Origin: Trichopria drosophilae
Taxonomy: Eukaryota; Arthropoda; Insecta; Hymenoptera; Diapriidae
Direction of reading: 5' to 3'
DNA length: 64,000 bases
Assembly (NCBI GenBank): GCA_030407085.1
Contig: CM059587.1
Location: 82,721,001-82,785,000, forward strand
A program made the translations under genes and the position numbers. The notes under the pieces were generated by a model. That model was not told where the DNA came from, searched no databases, and saw only the letters and a program-made list of their open reading frames with translations. Below, piece by piece: positions 58,688 to 64,000 of this stretch. The number at the start of each line of letters is the position of its first letter. Within the stretch, counting starts at the first letter, position 1.

Positions 58688-61024
58688 ATGGCAGAAGTTG
58701 AATTGAAACAAAAAAGAAAAACTTTAAAATCAACTTTGACGCGCTTTAAGACGTATTTGACTAACTTTGATATTGATTCTCATGAAATCGAGGAACTAAA
58801 AGCTCGTTTAAATAAAATTGATAATATTTTAAACGATTTTACTGAAAACCATAACAAACTCGCGCCCTTCGTTGAAAATCAAAATAATGATGAATTTGAT
58901 ATGGAACTGGAAAGCTTCGACACCGCGTACTTTGCCGCCATTGGTACAGCAAATAAATTCATCATCGAAAAGAATTCTCGTTTAAATCGAGCCGTCGTAT
59001 CGGGATCTCAAATTCAAAATGGCTCCGGTTCGACCGTTATACCAAATATTTCTAATGTGAACGCTAACGGTCGGGTGCAATTACCAATCATTAATATACC
59101 GACCTTTACGGGAGCTTATGAAAAATGGCTTAATTTTCGAGATAATTTTCGATCCTTGATTCACGATAATGAGCAACTGCCTAAGGTTCAAAAATTTCAT
59201 TACCTTCGTTCCTCATTGTCGGGAGAAGCTGCGGACCAGGTACAATCGCTTGATACAACAGACGCAAATTATGATATTGCTTGGCAACTGTTGTACGATA
59301 GGTACGAAAATAGTCACTTTATAATAAACAGCCATATCGATTCTATTTTTAACATTCCGTCTTTGCAGCAAGAGTCTTATACCGGAATACGACAATTGCA
59401 TACGGGCATTGAGAAAAATCTTCGGGCTTTAAAATCATTGGGATTACCTGTAGAAGGCTGGGATATGATGATAATCAATATTATCACATCTAAACTTGAC
59501 TCGATTACCCTTCGCGATTGGAAGGGCGTAAAGCTTAAAGAAAAAATTCCTACGTTAAAAGAAATGATGAGTTTTCTTGAAGAGAGATGTCGAATGCTGC
59601 AAGGGTTAAAACTTGAGAAACAAACGGCTAAATTGTCTAAAAATTCATCGCATACGCGTCATATTAAAACTCTTGTAGCGACCGGCACACCTGTTTGCAT
59701 GTATTGTGGAGAGGCGCATTATATAAATAGTTGCTCGGCATTTCTTAAACTCTCGATAAGTGACAGGATTCAAGAGGCTCGAAAAAATAAAATCTGTTTA
59801 AATTGTCTAAAAAAGGGGCATGCCACACGTGAATGTCGAATAAAATTATCATGCCTCAAATGTGGTAAACGGCATCATTCGATTCTTCATTTGCAAACAA
59901 CCGTTGAAACTATTGATAAACGCGAAGATTCAATTTCGCAATTGTCTGCAAACAGTGTAGTTGCGGCATGCAACGCAACAATTTCCACGAATAGAGTTTT
60001 ATTGGCAACGGCTTTAATAAATATTAAAGATACCAGTGGTAATTCCCATGAATGTCGCGTTTGGTTAGATTCTGCATCTGAGTCCAATTTCATGACAGAA
60101 AATTTATGCAAAAAATTGAATTTAATTCCGAAGTCCATTCGTGTTAGTGTATCAGGCATTGGACAAGGAGCGCAAACAATAACAAAGCAAACGCATGTTG
60201 TTATACATTCCCGATTAAATTCCTTTAAAGCCAATTTAACGTGTCTTGTTTTGCCCGAAATAACAGAGAATGTCCCATCGAGCACATTTAAGTACGATTT
60301 ATTAAATATTCCGGACGATCTGCAATTAGCGGATCCAGAATATTTTGAATCAAGACCTATTGATATGTTAATAGGTGCTTCACTCTTTTGGGACCTTCTC
60401 TGTCAGGGGCAAATTCGCTTAGGCTCTGTTTTACCCCGTCTTCAAAAAACTCAGTTCGGTTGGATTTTGTCTGGACCATTAATTTTGCCAAATGATATGG
60501 GTAAAAAAACTGTTTGTTATTTGGCGAAATCTGATGTCTTAGAAAAACAGCTCGTAAAATTTTGGGAGCTAGAAGATCGGTATATGAATACTGAACCCAA
60601 ATCATATTATGATCATTTTTGTGAGGAGCATTTTAATAATACTACATATCGTACATCGGACGGTCGATTTGTGGTCTCTTTCCCATTTAAAGAAAAGGAT
60701 CATAATATATTAGGTGAATCAAAAAGCATTGCTATAAACAGATTTTATTCTTTAGAGCGTAAATTGAATCGGGATAAAAATTTAAAAATGTTGTATGATG
60801 AATTCATTAACGAATATCTTACGCTGGGACATATGACCAAAGTTTCGGATAATAACCCAGCTCTATGTTATTATATGCCGCATCATCCGGTGCTTAAACC
60901 TTCGTCGTTCACAACAAAGCTTCGGGTCGTTTTCGACGCGTCTGCAAAGTCAAATAATGGCCCGAAGCTTTGTTGTGAACGACGAAGGTTTAAGCACCGG
61001 ATGATGCGGCATATAATAACATAG
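58688..61024 (+). CDS. gag: BEL/Pao gag-protease plus RT start, inverted
   Basis: A 778-codon frame starting at ATGGCAGAAG after a 300-bp leader. Residues 1-60 are Lys/Leu-rich and probably coiled. The gag core (DUF1759-like) is at about 130-330. Three zinc knuckles follow: C337-C340-H344-C349, C370-C373-H378-C383 and C389-C392-H396-H401. The aspartic protease has the D461-S-A triad. The RT N-terminus begins at about 590 (FGWILSGPL) and runs to residue 758. Residues 759-778 are not natural: the frame crosses the hairpin loop and reads the antisense of its own upstream sequence until a stop. Motif-A and YVDD aspartates are therefore absent. It could yield gag and protease if transcribed. It lies on the strand opposite to the LTR-driven transcript. 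Confidence 0.92.
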   Translation: MAEVELKQKRKTLKSTLTRFKTYLTNFDIDSHEIEELKARLNKIDNILNDFTENHNKLAPFVENQNNDEFDMELESFDTAYFAAIGTANKFIIEKNSRLNRAVVSGSQIQNGSGSTVIPNISNVNANGRVQLPIINIPTFTGAYEKWLNFRDNFRSLIHDNEQLPKVQKFHYLRSSLSGEAADQVQSLDTTDANYDIAWQLLYDRYENSHFIINSHIDSIFNIPSLQQESYTGIRQLHTGIEKNLRALKSLGLPVEGWDMMIINIITSKLDSITLRDWKGVKLKEKIPTLKEMMSFLEERCRMLQGLKLEKQTAKLSKNSSHTRHIKTLVATGTPVCMYCGEAHYINSCSAFLKLSISDRIQEARKNKICLNCLKKGHATRECRIKLSCLKCGKRHHSILHLQTTVETIDKREDSISQLSANSVVAACNATISTNRVLLATALINIKDTSGNSHECRVWLDSASESNFMTENLCKKLNLIPKSIRVSVSGIGQGAQTITKQTHVVIHSRLNSFKANLTCLVLPEITENVPSSTFKYDLLNIPDDLQLADPEYFESRPIDMLIGASLFWDLLCQGQIRLGSVLPRLQKTQFGWILSGPLILPNDMGKKTVCYLAKSDVLEKQLVKFWELEDRYMNTEPKSYYDHFCEEHFNNTTYRTSDGRFVVSFPFKEKDHNILGESKSIAINRFYSLERKLNRDKNLKMLYDEFINEYLTLGHMTKVSDNNPALCYYMPHHPVLKPSSFTTKLRVVFDASAKSNNGPKLCCERRRFKHRMMRHIIT
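60555..60926 (+). repeat. Left arm of a 372-bp hairpin
   Basis: The inverted copy of 60961-61332 with a 34-base loop (60927-60960). The arms appear identical wherever I compared them. It is part of the gag-protease frame. Confidence 0.88.
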
Positions 61025-61336
61025 AGCTGGGTTATTATCCGAAACTTTGGTCATATGTCCCAGCGTAAGATATTCGTTAATGAATTCATCATACAACATT
61101 TTTAAATTTTTATCCCGATTCAATTTACGCTCTAAAGAATAAAATCTGTTTATAGCAATGCTTTTTGATTCACCTAATATATTATGATCCTTTTCTTTAA
61201 ATGGGAAAGAGACCACAAATCGACCGTCCGATGTACGATATGTAGTATTATTAAAATGCTCCTCACAAAAATGATCATAATATGATTTGGGTTCAGTATT
61301 CATATACCGATCTTCTAGCTCCCAAAATTTTTGCAC
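60950..61336 (-). pseudogene. Duplicated RT-start fragment
   Basis: A 128-codon minus frame that repeats residues 624-746 of the plus-strand gag-protease frame, from WELEDRYMN to FTTKLR. It is joined at one end to the element's leader (at about 61332) and at the other to the hairpin loop. It holds no complete domain. Together with 60555-60926 and 58122-58295, the RT-start region is present in three copies. Confidence 0.88.
60961..61332 (-). repeat. Right arm of a 372-bp hairpin
   Basis: The inverted copy of 60555-60926. On its outer side the sequence switches abruptly to the element leader, sharing a single A at the joint. Confidence 0.88.
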
Positions 61337-61459
61337 GTGGTTCGTCGTAATGTTGAGATGGCACTCAAAATGTCGAAAATTCCAGAATCTCCACGTGGCT
61401 TGACGTTGACCAGATCGACTAATTTTTCCAGTTAATTTATGTAGGACTACTTCCTTTTA
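61333..61459 (-). other. Truncated 5' leader of the element
   Basis: About 127 bases between PBS and the pol fragment. It is the inverted duplicate of 58380-58506. The rest of the leader and the gag start are absent on this strand at this place. Confidence 0.8.
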
Positions 61460-61477
61460 ATCCGGCTCGAAGGACCA
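61460..61477 (-). promoter_or_regulatory. Primer binding site, tRNA-Tyr
   Basis: On the minus strand TGGTCCTTCGAGCCGGAT lies one base after the 5' LTR and pairs with the 3' end of tRNA-Tyr. It fixes the element's orientation as minus. Confidence 0.85.
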
Positions 61478-61478
61478 A

Positions 61479-61734
61479 TGGTAGGACGTTATCCGCTCGG
61501 GTGAAAAATTACGAACACTCGACTTAGTTTTGCGAGAGATAAAATTTTATTTTTATAATATAATTGTGCGACGAGTTGCCGCTTTGAAGGATTAACAGTC
61601 TCTGCCGAAAACGGGAAGGATCGGCGTCGTTGCCAGTGGGAAAGCATGACGTCACAAATTACAATTAATGCCGAACGACGGCGTTTATCTATAGCCGCGA
61701 CAATTCAAATTTTTCAGGTGTACAAATCGTAACA
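61479..61734 (-). repeat. 5' LTR of the BEL/Pao element
   Basis: 256 bp, TG...CA, no difference seen from 54740-54995. It would drive transcription toward lower coordinates. Confidence 0.9.
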
Positions 61735-61739
61735 ATCGT
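61735..61739. repeat. Target-site duplication, right (ATCGT)
   Basis: Matches 54735-54739. Confidence 0.85.
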
Positions 61740-61925
61740 ATTCTTTTTTTTATTAGAATTTTTGTAGACAAATTTTTATTAGAACAATATACAATAGAAA
61801 TTGAAGTTCATTTTGCACTAAAATGTAAAAAGGGCTTAGGGGATCATTTTAATTTTTCCATAAAAACTCAAAGAAATTAATAAACCGGAAAAGTGGAGGT
61901 ACCTTTTACCTGTAACTCAAAAATG
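61740..61925. mobile_element. Right part of the split fold-back element
   Basis: About 61815-61925 (GCACTAAAATG ... GGGGATCATTTTAATTTTTC ... CGGAAAAGTGGAGGTACCTT) is the inverted relative of 54020-54170. Before the retrotransposon landed, the element would have been about 0.9 kb. Confidence 0.6.
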
Positions 61926-62831
61926 GGTAAAACCCCAGCGATGAACTATTGAGATGTGAATGATCAGAATATTACAAATAATATCATTTGTTTTTTATAC
62001 GAGGAACTAAACTTGATGATACATTCCATCTGGAATTTTTAGAATAATATTAAAATCTGCTTTCAAATTTATTGAGTGAAGATAAAAATCGAACAAACGT
62101 GTGAATCATTTCCTTCAATAAATTATTTCTATTAATGTACTTATGAAACATTCATCCGAAAGTTTTGAATTTGTCTTTATAGTTGAATATTGAACAAAAA
62201 CAACATAGTTTAATGTTTCAAATATATTTCTACAAAAAAGTTTGCAATGCTTGTGCGAATTGTTTGCATATCATAGCTTTTATCTAGTTTATATTTAATG
62301 AAATTATTGAAATTATTAAATAAAATTAGGTTACGATTACAGGAGTAAAACAGTTTAGTTTTTATTGTAATTCAAAAAATAAGGAAATTGCAAAAAAAGA
62401 TTGTGGAAGAGGGATTTTGTTCACCTTGAAATAGAAAAGTTTTGACCACGAAAAATTGTTTAAATTAAAATAATGGTTTTTAAATTACGAAATATTATAT
62501 TTCGATTTTTCAAAAACATTTTTGTATTTATTTAATAACTTCAAAAATAGCGAAATCAAGTTTATTTCGCAAGGGTAAATATTTAGAGAGTTCTAATTGA
62601 AGGACGAGTTACTTGTTACCGAGTATTAAAACATGAAGAAATGGTCGAAGTCGATGAATATGCACCAGATCATTTGTTGATATTTCGCGATATTATCAGA
62701 TATAACTTGAAATTCTTTTTAAGAATTTGACAGTTTCTTGATGTGACGGTTAAAATAAAACAAAGATTAAAGTTTAATAACACGTTTCGGCTACATTATG
62801 TTTGCTTTCATTTGTTTTACATTATTTAATA
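61926..62831. other. AT-rich stretch, no feature seen
   Basis: No frame, repeat or RNA gene supported. Confidence 0.5.
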
Positions 62832-63093
62832 CAATAGATCCCGGTACATTTACCTGCTCGGTTCTTCACCTTCGTCTCCCGCCTCCTTATATTTGTCAAA
62901 AGAAGGGGGCACCACTTCTCCCACTCACCTCAGTCGCGTTACGTTCGTGACGTCACAGCAGGCCCTTCCTGAGGCCCCAGCGCGCAAGTTGGGGGAAAAA
63001 GAGAGCGGCGGCAGACAAATATGACGAGACAGAACTGGACAAATATTCTGAGACATAAATATAGCGAGACGCAAATATACCGGGTCTCTACTG
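62832..63093 (-). mobile_element. TA-flanked MITE, pogo/Tc1-like, copy B
   Basis: Begins CAATAGATCCCGGTACATTT and ends AAATATACCGGGTCTCTACTG, flanked by TA on both sides (62830-62831, 63094-63095). It is the inverted counterpart of 2367-2629, sharing CTCCTTATATTTGTCAAAAG, GTGACGTCACAGCAG and the GCGAGACGCAAATATACCGG end. GC-rich and non-coding. Confidence 0.8.
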
Positions 63094-64000
63094 TACTTGA
63101 AAAAGCAAGAAGTTCCAATTTGACACCGCAGTATTTTTTTTAGACGAATTAGTATTCCTGTTCAAAATCAGTTCTGATTGTAATGAATATTATTTTTTCA
63201 AAGTTCCCATTGACGAAAGTTATTATTAAAATTTTGTATCATCAAATCAAGATATTTTAAAATCTTTTTAAAAATTTCCAATTATAGTATAAAGAATGCA
63301 AAATATATTTACATTTAAAACGTTGCCTAAATATCGTCCACGAATTTTTCCACGTCTCAATCGATCAATAGCCATGAATATCAAATTAATTTCACGCTTA
63401 GAAAAAGAATGGTTTTCGTTGCACTTTAAGTTGGAAATTGGATGATGTCTGAAGTGCTGTTGGAAGTTTATCTTATCATTATTCGCCTATACACGTACGA
63501 CCGTGGGTCCCCAACATTCCCCAACATTATCCTACGCCTGATCGATATTCTACTTCAGCTCAAACATTGTTAATAGAGTCACGGTCGATCGTTACACAAC
63601 TGATGTGCCATGCTGTCACAGGGGCATACCCCGATGAGAATGCCCGAAGATTGCATTCTTAATCAAACATTCAACGCATGTACACACGTACATATTCGAC
63701 GCGAGGGAAATGTTTGTAAATATCGCGGGAATTCGCTTTGCTCTAGCGCCTTCTCGCGTTTAAACGGTATTTATAAATTGAAATTATATTGTTGTTGCGT
63801 AAACAATGCCGACCGCTTTTATTTCCACCCTTCATCTGATTTACTCGCGTGAATCTTCGTCGCGACAGAAACTACGTGGATTACCGTAGTTCAAACACCT
63901 TTATAATTTCAGCCTACATATAACATCAAGCTAGCGATTAATAATTACACGAGCTATACAGCGCAATGCGATTTCGATTTATATTACATCTTTTTCTTAC
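63094..64000. other. Non-genic stretch, GC-richer from 63.4 kb
   Basis: An 80-codon plus frame at 63610-63852 lies in GC-richer DNA but has no start context, signal or recognised domain. Composition suggests proximity to a gene beyond the window edge. Confidence 0.35.

Larger units (their letters stand above)
54740..61734 (-). mobile_element. Rearranged BEL/Pao LTR retrotransposon
   Basis: A 6,995-bp element bounded by direct 256-bp LTRs with TG...CA ends and an ATCGT duplication, so both ends come from one integration event. By LTR, primer site and purine tract it is oriented on the minus strand. In that orientation the order is: LTR, PBS, first 146 bases of leader, a pol fragment (61332 to 60961), an inverted block (60960 to 58295) holding RT-start, protease, gag, leader, PBS and 66 bases of LTR, then the main pol frame (58295-55200), a 190-bp tail and the 3' LTR. 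Normal BEL elements encode gag-pol as one frame; here it is broken in two on opposite strands, so this copy cannot express a full polyprotein. There is no envelope-like frame. LTRs that look identical indicate a recent insertion. Confidence 0.93.

Noticed and set aside
58295..61024. A second, independent retrotransposon on the plus strand
   Set aside because: It lacks its own LTR pair and TSD, and its sequences duplicate those of the minus-strand element at the joints; one rearranged element is simpler.
54740..61734. Endogenous retrovirus with an envelope gene
   Set aside because: Only about 190 bp lie between the pol stop and the purine tract; no envelope-like frame exists.

Overview
The window looks like nuclear DNA of an insect. 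It is strongly AT-rich, almost gene-free, packed with small inverted-repeat transposons, carries a BEL/Pao LTR retrotransposon and has a short TTAGG-type telomere-like run. A hymenopteran is plausible but not proven. I ran no searches or alignments; boundaries were read by eye and may be off by a few bases.

Host genes. One host coding exon is convincing: 32848-33718 (+), 290 codons with a signal peptide and many dibasic sites, ending at a GTGAGT splice donor. It lies in the only GC-richer, CpG-containing part of the window (about 29.1-36.0 kb), which probably holds its promoter, 5' UTR and first intron. That part also has a tight cluster of GAGCAC hexamers (32124-32229) and a strong TATA-like box (35613). 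A few short open stretches elsewhere could be exons and are listed at low confidence.

LTR retrotransposon (54740-61734). The element has two LTRs of 256 bp that look identical, in direct orientation, flanked by a 5-bp target duplication (ATCGT). It is oriented on the minus strand, with a primer binding site for tRNA-Tyr and a purine-rich tract. Its interior is scrambled: leader-gag-protease and the start of RT (58295-60960) are inverted relative to the rest of pol (55200-58295). Duplicated fragments and short microhomologies mark the joints, including a 372-bp hairpin. It sits inside an older fold-back element (arms near 54020-54170 and 61815-61925).

Fold-back and MITE landscape. At least a dozen inverted-repeat elements are visible. 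Three groups can be separated by their ends: (i) a GGGTGC...GCACCC family with CCGACA-type internal motif arrays and an 8-bp target duplication (3.4, 8.2, 21.4, 22.7 kb); (ii) elements with TTAA-CCC...GGG-TTAA ends, piggyBac-like (24.9, 42.9, 44.7, 50.1 kb); (iii) a TA-flanked pogo/Tc1-like MITE in two opposite copies (2.4 and 62.8 kb). Others include 9.3-10.6, 14.7-15.7, 27.9-28.9 and a 3.5-kb composite at 38.5-42.1 kb. Several unrelated ones are built from one short motif repeated forward and then mirrored.

Regions not named above are AT-rich DNA in which I see no supportable gene.
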